DNA of 64,000 nt, from positions 36,046,420 to 36,110,419 of the forward strand of contig CM067343.1 of assembly GCA_034190875.2 (NCBI GenBank). The letters are read 5' to 3'. A program made the translations under genes and the position numbers. The notes below the pieces were generated by a model. It searched no databases. It worked only from the letters and a program-made list of their open reading frames with translations, and had not been told where the DNA came from. This DNA comes from Urechis unicinctus (lineage: Eukaryota; Annelida; Polychaeta; Xenopneusta; Urechidae). Positions 19,370-31,900 of this stretch are shown one piece after another. The stretch's first letter is position 1. The number at the start of each line of letters is the position of its first letter.

Positions 19370-22300
19370 ACATTTGCTTTTCGAAGATTTTCTCGTATGA
19401 ATCTCATTGTGTGATTATGAAATTGAACGTACAACTCTTTTTGGCTAACGCATGACTCAGATATCAATTACACGATTCGTGAGCATAATCTATGAAGCAA
19501 AAATCCCACTCCCAACAAAATGTAGCCTTCTCTTTTATTTACTGCAATCGATTGGTTATCTAATATCATAATATTCCTTGCTATTAATTAAATGCCTTAT
19601 TACAATCATCCACATTATCAAACAGAAAACATGCTTTCCATTGTTAAAATTATCGCTTCGCATATACATCCGATATTCATTTGTTGAATCTTGGCAAACA
19701 GAATATTTGCAGACTTGCCATGGCAGGGGACAATCTTGAGCTTGCGCTTCCTTTGGTACTCACTGTACTTTGAATCATACTATGGATTTTGTTTCCTATA
19801 TATTGAAGGCTATCCCAATAGTAACAAACAGGAATAGATGCAAGTGGCTCGACACTGCCATTGTTTGCCTTACCAGAAACATGCTTTCCGCATATGAATT
19901 TATATAAGCAGTGAGAAAACCGCTATCCCTCGCTGATTCAGATGCAGATGTTTTGACAGCATCTTTCCGCACTACTAGCGTATACGCAAGACAAGGGTTC
20001 ACCTGTGACCAGTGTCGGAGCGTGCGTATTATTGCCCGTACATCAAGGCCATGTGTTAACCATTGACATGTTTACGTATATACATGTTCAAGTTTGTTTA
20101 TCTGCACTAGTAATTAGGTCTTCATTAGTGATATGCCATTCCGTCCATGTTCCTCTCTATTCTTTGGGCACAATAATACAGAAACGCGCATCAGTATAGA
20201 CCCGATGCTTATAACTACAGACGGATTTATAGAGCTTAAAGTTTAACTACCTCCATTTGCACTGGTCCTGCAATTTAACATACTTTAAGGCTTAAAATTA
20301 AACTGGCTCCAAGTACCAATATCTTATCATAAATAACTTGGTTCCCTGTAACATCTACTGATATCTTATTCATCATATGTGTCTGTGCAGTTGCATGCAG
20401 GTGTTGCGCAAGGTTATAAAACATGGACTGTCCCTATCAATGCATACAATCTCTTGTAAAAGAGCAGCCGACCTTTTCAGTTGTACAGAAAACAGAAGAA
20501 GCAAATCTACTCGGTCAGTATTTGCTTATGTCCACGGTTTGGTCTTATGTTAACATACATGTTTATGATCACGACAATCAATAGCACACAATACATGAGG
20601 ATTTAGATGCAGACGACTGCGTCCTTTCTGGCAGCCGGTAGCATAGCAAAAAAAAAAAACCCCATAATATTGGAACAAGGACTGCCGCAGTACTGGCTTT
20701 TATCGACAATGCACGCAGCTTGCTTATCATTGATGTTTATGAGCTTTTACAGGAGGTGGGCGAGACACATCATCTCGTGGAGGGTGGGGGGTTGGGGGTG
20801 TTGGTGGATCAAATTGCACTTGTATTTATACTTGTGTTCCCTTTGGAACTGCTACAAACTTAATTGAATGCAACTAATTAAATCCGTCAGCATGTTATAT
20901 TAAGTAGAAGGCAACACCGGTGCAGAAATGTATGATATGATGCATCACAGCTGCTTTTTGCATTTAATGTGTTATTTATTTATATATTGATTTTATAAGA
21001 GGTAACTAAATATGAATGTTACTACGCACATAACATTAAGCCCAACGACAATGCTTCCTCATATACTGTCTCTTAAGCCATTGCAGGCCATAATATCGCA
21101 TTGTTTTATCCTTGTTTAAATTTGATATGCTATCTAAGCTTTCTAAAATAACAGTATATTTCGCCAAGCTATTTAACTTGCAATATTAATTATACAGCAA
21201 TCGATATTTAATCAATGACTTGTATTCCATATCCGTAGCATCCAATCATTTCATTCCAGACGCGAGAGCTCCATAAAAGCTGCTACAATCAGCATGGGCA
21301 GAACATCGCTTTGGATAGTCGACCATACAAAGGTTCGATTCCCTCCTTAATGGTAAATGTTCTTTGTCACTTGAACAGAGCATTTTAGATTGAAATCCAG
21401 TGCGACACGATTGGAAATGCCAAATTCACTTCTCAACGCCAACTAACAAATGGCATAGTGATGCGTTGTGATCTTTTATAGTAGATGTATTAAACACACC
21501 ATTTATGGTGAAACAATCCTCGTGTTTCTAAATTACACAGTAAAACTTGTTTTGAAAATCAGATGAGGATAACAAAATCATACACACTATGGAGATGTAA
21601 TGGGTTGCTAACAAAAATAGTCTACTTATATTTCGCACCAAATCTTATTGACACTGCCTAGCAAAATCCTAAAAACGAAAAGGCTTCGGTTATTCACTAA
21701 CCATTCTGTTGATATTTATGCATCATCAGCTGAACAGAATATCTTTTATTACATGTTCTGATCAGAATCGGATATTTGGGATAGAGCGAATTCATCCAGT
21801 TCTCAAATGAAAAGATATGTCCATTTTACGAGTTGCAATTGATCTCATAATAATCAGTGACATGCTACTATTGTACGCTCATAAATGTTCTCAAATAAAC
21901 TGGGCTGCGTTTTGTGGGAAGCACATCAATGCTTAACTCATATCAGCACATCGCGGCTTACAGTGATAGCATAGACTTATGAAATATGATATTCCCCACA
22001 TAAACCGACAGAGTGCGACCCAAACCATTGTGCAACTGTAATTTGAAAAAAAGTTTGATGAATAATTTGGCATCTTTCAGCAGAGGGTCACCTAAAATTG
22101 GCGGGTTTCTTTACGCAGGATTTCACCTGTGTGGTGGCATCATGTGAGGCCATATCGTCGCTTCTTCCCTTTTTCATCCTGTGGATTGTATTTGAAAACT
22201 TCATCAAGTCTTATATGTGGTTTCCTGATAGAGATGTGACCATACTCAACGCATATATGGCAGTGTATCTACTAGATCGCCCCTGCTACCTGCTGGTTGT

Positions 22301-24780
22301 TATGATTTAGTGTATTCAAAATAGGTTGCAATAGTTTTAATCGAAAAGCGGTAATGACAGACTTTGCTTTATACTATCTAGAGTAAGGTGACCTGCGTCG
22401 TGAGATAACAACAGCCGTATTTAACAATATAATCATATCAGTCTATTTGAATATCAGAACAAAATATGATGGCGTGAACTAGGATGTATAAAATACTGTT
22501 CGTGTGTTGCCATAACGGCTGCTATGTGGTATTCAGTCCCTTGGATTTCCATCTTTATCATATTTTAAAGCAAACCTCGCGACTGCCTATAATAAAACGC
22601 ACAGCTTTTGGGCTGAGGTGATCATGTTCGCCATTTCGCTTCATCATTATTGGTCCTCTCGTAAGTGCATCAACAATATACGTAACACACTAGTGTTGAT
22701 CATTATATCCGCATGTGCATAAGAGCAAATGACCTTTTCGCAAATAATCACATACAGATAAAAAAGCAAGTTTATCAGATCGCTATCTTGCAAGGATAGA
22801 TTCCAGGCATTCGTGCGATTCTGATTAGTATATCAGTGCATTGTATGTGGTGATGACAGGACCGGTATAATGCATTGTATGCAACACAGCTGTACATATC
22901 AGTCAAACTTGGTAAATAATCGAGATAATTAGCATGGACTACGGAAGAGTCGGCATGATCATGCGCCAATAGCCGCAACTAATTCCATGGTCATGGAGTA
23001 TTCACACTTTTCATATGTGCAGATCATTGGTTGATAGTAATCATCGCAAGCGTCAATAAAGATATCCAACGCCAAACGTTCGATCTAATGGGAATAAACA
23101 TATATGTCTATAAGCTCTTCATTGTATCCAGAACTGGGTAATCTGATGGTTTCAGGTTACCTAGCCCATATTGCGCCTGTAGACGATAGCATAGATCGGG
23201 ATATTTGCTATGCATCGGCTATAACGTTACCCAGCGATTTAATTATATTTACAGTGCATTCGTTAGTTATCAAGCTAGTGGAGGTATTTTCAATTCGTTT
23301 TATATTATCAATTACACCGAGAAGAAATCAACCCACTTGTTGATGCTCCACCAGTAAAGGTAAGAGGTTAGTGCGTCGTTAGATTTTGTACACCTATACA
23401 CTGTGCAGGCAAGAGGAATGATCGTGGAGAGTGATGGAATGCTAAAGGCCCCGTTAAGTGCTTTTTTACAACTATTTAACTTAATGCTTACAATGTACAC
23501 AGCTCTTTTTCAATCCTTACACCGCAATTAGCACCGTTAAACAATATCGCAATATCATTTCATTTATTCATGCATTCATTTTCCTTGTAATTAATACCCA
23601 GCCCGATGAATGTATATATATATCCCTACCAATATTGACCACACATAATCGGCACTTCACACATAGCCTGATTCCATAGCCATAGTTTTTAGATTACATT
23701 ACATTACAAAGTTGTCTTCCCTAAAAACCTGCTGCACTATAAATTTCCAGCGCGAAACATTGTATTGATTGGGTTGATCCTGCTTCGGCGATGTTGCTAT
23801 AGGTGGTAATACATGCCTCCATTTGTAGACATAAGGTTGGGAATAAAACAGCTCTTACCGCTTTCCCATGCCGCATCTAATGCAACCAATGCCAACTAAC
23901 AAATTGTAACATCGCATTTTCTTAAACTCAATGTAATATATCCATCATCTAGATATTGGTTACATTGGTCGTCTTACCGAAGTGTTTGGATACGTATCTA
24001 CAATCGGATTTACAAGCAGTGTATTTATTCACATATATAGAACCGCCCTTTTTTCAAACACATTGAAATAAATGAGTCTATGTATTCGGGTGGTGCAGAG
24101 TGTGAGGTCATATAGAGAGCGTGGGGGGGAAGCTGTGTTGCACTGCCTGTTGTATCACATAGAATTATCAACCTCGTTGATGATGTGCCACTGATGGACT
24201 AGTACCATGAGTGCTCTTACATAAAATCACTTTTATCGGTCGATGGCCGCAACAAACTGGCATGGTGCCACAGTCTATAATGTAAAGGGTAGATACAGGT
24301 GCAGCCACACAATTATGTTTAAACGTAAGAAAAATATCGAATATATGACCTATTAGACAATTATTGTCTCTAACCGAATTTGCATGCGATGTCGACTAAG
24401 CTGTGAGTTTATCCTCCCTAGAGCAGGATTGTTTAATCCTTCTCTTGTTTAGCAATACCAATTCAAATCCATCCTTCCCATCAGCTAAATGCTTATGAAG
24501 ACCTGATAGAATGCAGAAAAATGTTTTGCTGCGACTCTTTTAGTCCACGTTTTCCGAATTTAATATTCAGCTACAACATTCGAAGCACTCGGTAGTAATT
24601 TGTCGCCATCTGGTGAAAGTGGATCCTATAAGTATCCAGACGTAAATACTTTAACAGTTTCCACATGGTTTCCATAATACGAGGCGAATAGATTATAATA
24701 ACATGAACATAGATCTATTATTAAAATAGAATCAAGTTATAGCAATGATTAAATCAGCTAACTTATCCTACCATGGCTAA
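19370..24780. repeat. Large repeat copy A, block 8
   Basis: The longest collinear block, matching 49,630-55,540. Anchors: 21,294-21,313 equals 52,051-52,070; 22,621-22,640 equals 53,361-53,380; 24,601-24,625 equals 55,351-55,375. Between these anchors the offset stays near 30,740-30,757, so indels nearly balance. B has extra sequence at 49.74-50.36 kb and a local 245-bp duplication (51.6 and 52.4 kb); A has some private stretches (for example about 21,480-21,660). No conserved reading frame. Confidence 0.88.
21284..21346 (+). other. tRNA-like sequence with intact B box
   Basis: GGTTCGATTCC at 21,332-21,342 is a perfect RNA polymerase III B box. Upstream, TCAGCATGGGCAGAACATCG (21,290-21,309) resembles a tRNA D arm (A box), and CGCTTTGGATAGTCG could be an eroded anticodon arm. 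T-stem pairing is imperfect and no clean acceptor stem closes, so this is a tRNA-derived element (SINE head or tRNA pseudogene), not a working tRNA gene. Confidence 0.5.
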
Positions 24781-24784
24781 AACT

Positions 24785-25250
24785 CCCCATTTTTAATGGC
24801 ACGAATGTGAATTTCAAAGAGTATGATTGATGCGCGTTGTATTCATACGATAGGTTCTTCCTAGTCAATACAATATGTTAATGTTATTCTGTCAGAACAA
24901 TTATGTTTTGATAATCGCTCTATATTTCAACAATGGAAATACAAGCTATTATTATCGCAAATTGATTTTGTGCACGCCGAAGCAGTGAATACTTATTGTC
25001 CATCATCGTTTGCTCCACTAACTGCCACGATTAAACACCCTCAGTGGGGAGATTCGTAAGATTGGCAATAGCGCACGAATAGAGACAAGCCAGTAGATTC
25101 GTATACGGAGCACGCCCGCTGGCGAGGAGAACACAACCACAGCATTACGTATATAGAGTATGTCGACCAACGTGGCAGTCTACTGATGACCAAAGAATCA
25201 TATTATGCTCATTATTCAAACGTTGCACAAAGTATTAAAAGGACATTTCA
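24785..25250. repeat. Large repeat copy A, block 9
   Basis: Matches 56,510-56,970 and also 41,205-41,620. The 12-base anchor TGTCCATCATCG at 24,997 recurs at 41,423 and 56,743. In B this block is separated from block 8 by about 1 kb of extra sequence. From about 25.26 to 26.08 kb I see no match and no gene. Confidence 0.8.
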
Positions 25251-26084
25251 GTACCCTAACTATGCCTGAATAAACGTTATTTAATGCCTCTTTTACATTA
25301 TGTCATTCGCAGCTCGTCTCAGTTAAGTTTCACCACAAGGGCATAGGCGTTACCACTTATACATTCTGAGCAAACATTTATCGAAGTACGGAATCCCGTG
25401 GTAGTACAGGCACATATGAGCAACTTGACCTCCAATTACTATAGACTACCTGTCCCTTTACGACCGTTGGAGCAGGCAATCTATCTTGCATTCATGTTTT
25501 GATGGGCATATCTCGTCTGACTCCAGAAGCATTTTATGTGCGATCTAGTATGCAATATTTGTCAGAAAGACTGACAATTTGAGATCCCGATAATTAATCT
25601 ATACTATCATAAATACATGAAGGCCAGAGGGAAAATATGTCTAGATACCGTTTAAGGTCATCTGACTTTCAACAGTATCTGGACAAATGGATGAAATGCA
25701 AAGTACATTTATACACTTGGAATATTCTCAACAGCTATTAGCCCTGTGAAGCTTGAAGTAGTTTTCTGCCAGGAACCTGGCCACTTGCATTCAGGTCAAC
25801 TTTCCAAGTGCAGATACCATCCAGCGATCTAGCATATATTATATACCATTTTATCAGCGTTGACAAAAGTTAAGCTTACCGGTGGTGCGTAAGAATATAA
25901 GCGGTAGTTTTATTAGAGATTTGTAGAACAACACATGCATATCAAATCAAGAAGAGGTGAACTATTCAATAAATACCCGTACAATAAGGCGCATGGAAAT
26001 AGTTTCCTAATTAAACGCATCTTGCTATTTGGTACTACCAACTTGTTGCGTGCTTTTCTTTCTGGTGCGCAAGTCAGTTCTTGC
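25251..26084. other. Gene-free stretch before the LINE
   Basis: No coding frame of note and no clear partner in copy B. I looked here for a target-site duplicate of the sequence following the LINE tail (28,876 onward) and could not find a convincing one. Confidence 0.4.
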
Positions 26085-26150
26085 TGATGTATTGTGGTGA
26101 CTCGTTGGTACTCCTGCTATCAACATCCGAAGAAGCCCACTAGAATGGTT

Positions 26151-27048
26151 GTTAGAAATAGATCTTGCTCAGCTCGAGCATCGCATAGGTGATGTATCAG
26201 TTACAGGCATTTCTGGTATGGATGACTCTGATTTGATTAAGGGAAGACCTTATGGTGGCTGTGCGTTTATACACAAAAAGTCGTCAAAATTAACTATATC
26301 CCCGATCGATGGTGTACATAATAGAAGGTGTCACGCTTGCATTTTAACCCTGCACTCTAACAATATGTCCCACAGGATTCTAGTTATCAATTTGTATATG
26401 CCATGTGATGTTAGCCCAAGGTCAGCACCTTCCAATGAGTATGTCGAGCTGCTTGTCCACGTCAACTCAGTCATAATGTCTTGTACGGATGTCGATGGTA
26501 TAATTATTGGATGTGACCTAAACACAGACTTCACTCGCGCCGATTCCCCTCACACTGTTACCTTGAAGACTTTTTGTCAGGAGCAATGTTTAATTCCTTG
26601 CGATTTGTTAGATAATAACTGTGTAGATTTTACCTATGAGAGTGATATGTCACATACAAGGTCAACATTAGATCATTTTATGTTGTCCGAAAGTCTGAGT
26701 TCATCAGTGTCAAAATACGAATGTCTTCATGAAGGAGACCACAGTCCTGTACTTGCACGGCTAGATAAACATGTTGCACGGGTGGTTAATGATGAGCGCC
26801 CAACCACTAATAGACCAAAATGGAGGGAATGTGATGTCAGCGATATTCATAGTTATTTGCGTAAATTGAGGAAGTTATTACTTGACCTGAATGTTTCAAA
26901 TGATGCAATTAGTTGTACACAGATTAATTGCAATAACCATTATGAAGATATTGATCGTTACTATGAGAAAATCGTGAATGCGTGTGTCAGAGCAGCTGTT
27001 CAGTGTATTCCTGGGACTAGGAAACGTAAATATCGGCCGTGTTCGTAA
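26151..27048 (+). pseudogene. LINE endonuclease domain (truncated)
   Basis: Open for 299 codons but begins without a real start: similarity already exists at the first residues, and the preceding bases read E-E-A-H then a stop in a neighbouring frame, the eroded place of the usual Q-E-H-W motif. Counted from the TTG at 26,149: G-R-P-Y-G-G at 32-37, I-N-L-Y-M-P at 80-85, G-C-D-L-N-T-D at 121-127 (normally GDFN), S-T-L-D-H-F at 172-177, G-D-H-S-P-V at 196-201 (catalytic Asp-His). The enzyme nicks target DNA to prime reverse transcription. The frame ends soon after this domain at an apparent deletion. Confidence 0.85.
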
Positions 27049-27980
27049 TGGATGGCGTGCACGGCGACAACGAGATATGCAATGTCTTTAAAGATAAATA
27101 TGAAATACTTTACAATAATGTGTCTTATAGTAAGTCTGCAATGGATGCCCTTAATGTATCATTGAGTCATGATGTACACTCTAATTGTGCCGGTGGTACA
27201 TGTGGCTCTTTGCATGCTATCGACATTTCACAAGTTAGGCAAGCAGCTTGTAAGCTTAAAAGAGATAAGACAGACGGTGTTTGTGAAATAACTTGTAATC
27301 ATATACTGAATGGCTGCGATGAGTTATATGCCCACCTATCAAAACTTGTTACTATGATGTTGAATCATGTACATACGCCACGTGGTGTGCTAACATCTAC
27401 GCTTGTTCCTATTCATAAGAACAGAAAAAAATCATTGAATAGTAGTGATAATTATCGATCAGTAGCTCGTAGTAGTATCATTGGGAGACTGTTAGATAAT
27501 GTGATTATTGACTATCAAAGTGATGTATTGAAATCGGGTAGTTTACAATTTGGATTTAAACCGTCACACTCAACAACACAGTGCACTTTTGTATTAAAGG
27601 AAATCATAGATAATTATGTCAGCGAAGACTCACCATGTTATGTCATATCATTGGATGCTTCCAATGCGCTTGATCGAGTTAATTTTATGAAATTGTTTGG
27701 TTTGTTACGAGAGCGTGGTATGTGTGCTATGACTGCTAAACTCTTTCTGAACATGTATACGCATCAAACGTTAAGAGTCAAGTGGAACAATAGCTTCTCT
27801 GACAAGTTTAATTGTACTAATGGAGTCAAACAAGGCGCGGTTTTGTCACCTATTTTGTTTGGTGTGTATATCGATGAATTATTGTCACTCTCAAACAGAG
27901 GAATCGGGTGCCATGTTGGTCACCGCTATGCAGGCGCACTGAGTTATGCTGACGACGTCGCTCTCATTGCTCCTTCTTAA
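27045..27980 (+). pseudogene. LINE reverse transcriptase domain
   Basis: A 313-codon frame in a different phase from the endonuclease. Counted from the GTG at 27,039: N-Y-R-S-V-A at 138-143, L-Q-F-G-F-K at 169-174, motif A L-D-A-S-N-A-L-D-R-V at 205-214 with catalytic D206, N-G-V-K-Q-G-A-V-L-S-P at 261-271, and Y-A-D-D at 303-306. All three catalytic aspartates remain, so decay is by frame breaks, not active-site loss. The frame ends at TAA 27,978-27,980, where the next frame continues the family sequence, pointing to a one-base deletion. Confidence 0.92.
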
Positions 27981-28778
27981 ATGCGGCCAAATCTATGCTT
28001 AAAACTTGCGAAGAGTTTGCCAAGGAATATAATGTTATATTTAACACATCAAAAAGCAATTTGTTGCTTTTTAATTGTCAAAAGCGCGATGTGAATCTAC
28101 AACTGAACAGTGTTAGATTAAATGTAAGTGAACAGGCTATCCATCTTGGATCCTATATAGGAAGAAATTCCGAACAATTGAATATTCATGCTGCATGTGG
28201 TGATGTTGTGGCAAAAACTAACATGCTGATGTCAAGATTCGGTCACTGTACAGTAAATGTTCGTAATACACTATTTGACAAATATTGCACAAGTTTTTAT
28301 GGATCCCCATTATGGACGCTCTCAAGTAATTCATTTCAAAGCTTATGTGTCACTTGGCGCAAATGCATCCGCCATATATAGAAATTACACCCTAGAACAA
28401 GATCAATGTATATTCCTTTTTTAGCTGGTAGATTACCTCTAAGAGAACAATTAATGTTGCGATGTATGAAATTTTTCGTAAATAGTCTTAATAGCACGAA
28501 TCATCTTGTATCGGCGGTTAGCCTTTAGTAATTCGAATGTCGCAAATAATGTAAGATATATTATGAGTATCGTTAATCTTAATACTGCTGCGATTTACGA
28601 CCAGAACATTACTTTTAATGATATTTCGTGCAAAATTTGTCTACCGAACATTGATCAAGAAAGATTGAACTTTGTTAACTCAATACAAGAACTTTGTAGG
28701 GCCCGTGAATGTGAATATATTCCCGATTTTTCTCAAGACGATATCAATGTTCTACTTAATTTTATTTGCACATTATGA
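27975..28778 (+). pseudogene. LINE RT thumb and C-terminal region
   Basis: Continues the reverse transcriptase in the +2 phase: A-K-S-M-L-K-T-C-E-E-F, then N-T-S-K-S-N-L-L-L-F, H-L-G-S-Y-I-G and W-R-K-C-I-R-H-I. A TAG at 28,379-28,381 stands where the family usually has a tryptophan (TGG to TAG). The frame then reads on through L-A-G-R-L-P-L-R-E-Q-L to about 28,520, where another shift leads into the last 90 codons, ending at 28,778. Confidence 0.8.
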
Positions 28779-28855
28779 TGGCACCCCACGCTTTGTTAAA
28801 TGATTGCACTTGAACTTGATCGTCATAAAATATCTGTACCATGAGTGAGAAATAA

Positions 28856-28875
28856 ATGCTATTATTATTATTATA
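28856..28875 (+). repeat. (ATT)n 3' tail of the LINE
   Basis: Four to five ATT units directly after AATAAATGCT, about 80 bases past the last stop. Microsatellite tails replace poly(A) in several CR1/L2-group families; the tail fixes the 3' boundary and the strand. Confidence 0.9.
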
Positions 28876-29084
28876 ACGTTAACCGTTATTCATTTTTGCT
28901 TATGCCAAAATATAAACAGGCGTGTTTTTTTATGTGCGTTTACATTCACCCGATTAATAGCCATTGACTCTGGAGGAAACCTACGACGAATAAATAGGGA
29001 AATATGACTTTGAATCAACAATTATTCAAACGCGACGTTGATATACGGCTAGTGCATGATAGAAGCAAATAAATTTGAATTCTG

Positions 29085-31900
29085 TCTTCAATCTATCAAA
29101 TGGTGCTACATGCCCAAGTTTATTTCAAAGTAAACATAGAGAAAAATTATTCTATTGTTTACATGAGACTTTCTGCACAGCTTCCAGGAAGATGTTTAGT
29201 AAAAATGCAGGCTTGCGCTTGTGAGGCTGTTGATGATTGTTTTTAAAACTATACTTTATTAAATAAGTAAGTTGCCAGAAGTCATTAGTAACACGTATCG
29301 ACAGCAATGGTCCGTATTAATGTTCGCGGGGCGAATTAAAATGGTAAATGTCTGTACCTGTATAATAATCAAGTGAACAAAATATATACCTGCGACCACC
29401 AGAAAGAGATCTTTACTATCAAATTAGGACGAGCCTCTAATAATAAGCCTAACTCCAGTGAACATTATGCATCGGTAAAACAATTAAATGAACCAAATAT
29501 GCACCAGTGAGCATATAAACGAGCTTTGATTAGATATCTTAATTATCACAATAAGACGAGCTTTCAATATCTTGAAAGCCAATCCAGCAACCTCAGTTGT
29601 TCTCCATCATGCAACTTAGCATAAATGAGTATGGGATTTGTGGAATAGGCCATTTCAAAACGTCCAATTGCATTAGAGGCGTCTAGATCCAAACGTGTGT
29701 GTAATGCTTAGTCACACATGGTGGAATCAGGTATTCTGCTGCAGGAAATAACACCATGTATTACTGAGAACACGGAATGAACTGTTTTTGTATAAAGCAA
29801 CCTAGCTAATTCTTCTATGTTGACAACTAACAACTCTTTTGAACAACACCCCCTGCCAAAACAAAAACAAACAAAACATAACTGCGATGTTTTAAAAACA
29901 GAAACACATTATAAGATACGTTTGCCCCAATGCTCTGTGCTTCAACTGTCATTTAGTAACGCATTTGTTGTACTGGCGATGCTACTGATGGCTTAACGCT
30001 ATGTGTAGTGTGCCATATCAGCATTGTGGGTCATGAGTGTACCAAAGATAGAGTGACCGTACTTCCAGACCAATTAGTACCAAGCAATTTGCAAGTGAAT
30101 CACGCTATGACCTACAGGTTCTATAGGTGTGTTTACATCAAACTGCAATAGCCAAATTTGGGCTACCTATCCGTATTCATGATAAAGTAATACCGTAAGA
30201 ATAGGATGCATGTTCTACGTTAATTTAACTGATCACATGCCTTTTTTTGGAGCAACCATATTTGTGCAGTGCCGCGTTTGAAAAACAGACAGGTGCATGT
30301 TTCGGGAACATTGAGGGCAAGCCATTATGAGGTAAGTTTGCAAGGTAGCAATGATTGCACTGTGCTTTCTAACGATTTATTTTCATTGCACATGGTCCAA
30401 ATAGCAATTTGTACATGACGGTCTGTACTTTATGGCTACAATGATTGTAACAAAACTAGCCTGAGTTTCAAAGCTGACATTCCTCGCAACATTTTAGGGA
30501 TAATACCTGTGGGTTAAAATTCCTCAATTATTTTGAACTGCCAGGAAAGACCTAATTCTGTCATCAAAATCTATTGATACCTTTTTGGTTAAGCCGTTAT
30601 ACTAATACATAATAATACTCACATAACGTTTCATTCGGGGCGCTGTAGCGCATGGGGTAGCGCATTGGTTTTGATTGAAAATGGGCGTTAAGGGAAAAGC
30701 CAAGCGCTCGCCTGCTGAGCATAAACAATTAAATATAGAACTGTAATGTGCTCCTTCCGTTGCGTCAATGAGCTTGACATGTACCATTTGTGGTTAGCAT
30801 GCTCCGACAGTGATTTCGCTATGTCTTGAGTTTCAATGATATATTTGAATTACATTCTAAATATATATTGTGCTGTTTTATGTGAAGGATACCTATCAGT
30901 ATGTGCCCCCACAGCACTGTAACGCAGTTCGTGTACGGACGTTCTCTGCAAAGTAGATAATATAACCGTGATATGGAAAAACTGAGACATTGTGTTAAGG
31001 TAATAATTCTGGTTGGGATTTGGTCATTAATTGATTTAATGGCTTCGAAGTTTAAACTTATTTCACTTCTATAAAAATATAATGGATATAACAAAATCAG
31101 TAAATTGATCACTTAGAATGTCAGCTGCCGTGTGATGCATTAATGTTCGAATAAAGTGCTCAAATATGCAGTGTTACAAACAAGATCATTGGCTTCATTT
31201 CCCTTTCATGTATGCGAAGTACGCTTAATGCCAATGCACTCAAGCTCTTAAAGCTCAATTCCAAAACCCATGAAAAATATATGTAAAGGAATGCAAGATA
31301 TTCAAGCAGGAAGATAGCGGATATAATTCGGCCCGCCTGTAACGTTTATGTATAATCATTCGTTGTGTTGCTTGTTTTGTATTTTTCTCATATGCTTTCA
31401 TTCGCTGCGGTTTTATATAGTTCAGTTGTCTTATGGCTCACTCTTAGATATGCTTCCCCCTTACTCGTGTGGTGACAATTTACCGTAACATATACCACAG
31501 ATTGCACGTCGTATAGCTAAACGGCCCATCCGCAAAACTGGCTATCACACTGTTCATTATTATCGATAACCTAACCAACTTGAGCGAAATGTGTTCAACC
31601 CAGTATTGCCAACCTAATAACAGCATATACGGTTACGTGTGAAAATATGCATCAACTTTGTAATAAAAGCTTTCAGCCCTATTGGATGCGGGTTTCACGC
31701 CTCAAAGTGATGGAATGGACCATATTCTATGCTATACTCGAAGTACAATGAAAATTAACGATCGATCGCTTTCCTCTCCTCATCAGTAATACCATTAATA
31801 TGCTCTCAGAGGAGAGATCGTTGAGAACAACGCCACATAGACCTACTTAACAGGGAGTTGCAATTGTAGTGCGCATTATTTATGTTGTTTTACAATTTGT
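29085..31900. repeat. Large repeat copy A, block 10
   Basis: Matches 58,858-61,790. Bases 29,678-29,695 equal 59,432-59,449, and 31,761-31,780 equals 61,653-61,672. Parts are diverged relatives of 2.8-3.5 kb and 6.9-8.0 kb, so this block is itself an older duplicate of block 1 and its neighbour. Near 31,772-31,820 both copies keep an imperfect stem (CTCTCCTC with GAGGAGAG). Confidence 0.87.
30636..30680 (+). other. A-box-like, possible tRNA-derived head
   Basis: TAGCGCATGGGGTAGCGC (about 30,645-30,662) resembles a tRNA D arm. The partner at 60,460-60,480 reads TAGAGCATGGGGTAGAGC, and a third relative at 37,170-37,215 has GTGCATGGGGTAGGG followed by GGGGATCGAATAGC, close to a B box. Together they hint at an old tRNA-derived element; no complete cloverleaf is visible in any copy. 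Confidence 0.3.

Larger units (their letters stand above)
26085..28875 (+). mobile_element. Degenerate CR1/L2-like non-LTR retrotransposon (LINE)
   Basis: About 2.8 kb with an apurinic-type endonuclease, a reverse transcriptase and a C-terminal region in order, closed by an (ATT)n tail at 28,860-28,874. The 5' part, including the first endonuclease motifs and any ORF1, is missing. The linker expected between endonuclease and RT is also missing at about 27,045. Frameshifts (about 27,045, 27,978, 28,515) and stops inactivate it. The microsatellite tail and the G-R-P-Y-G-G endonuclease type suggest the CR1/L2/Jockey group; exact clade not determined. Copy B has no LINE at the matching place, so insertion postdates the A/B duplication unless B lost it. 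Confidence 0.92.

Noticed and set aside
20765-20815. G-rich stretch (GGTGGGGGGTTGGGGGTGTTGG) as a G-quadruplex or regulatory site
   Set aside because: Copy B has only a short remnant (51,541-51,550); no further evidence of function.
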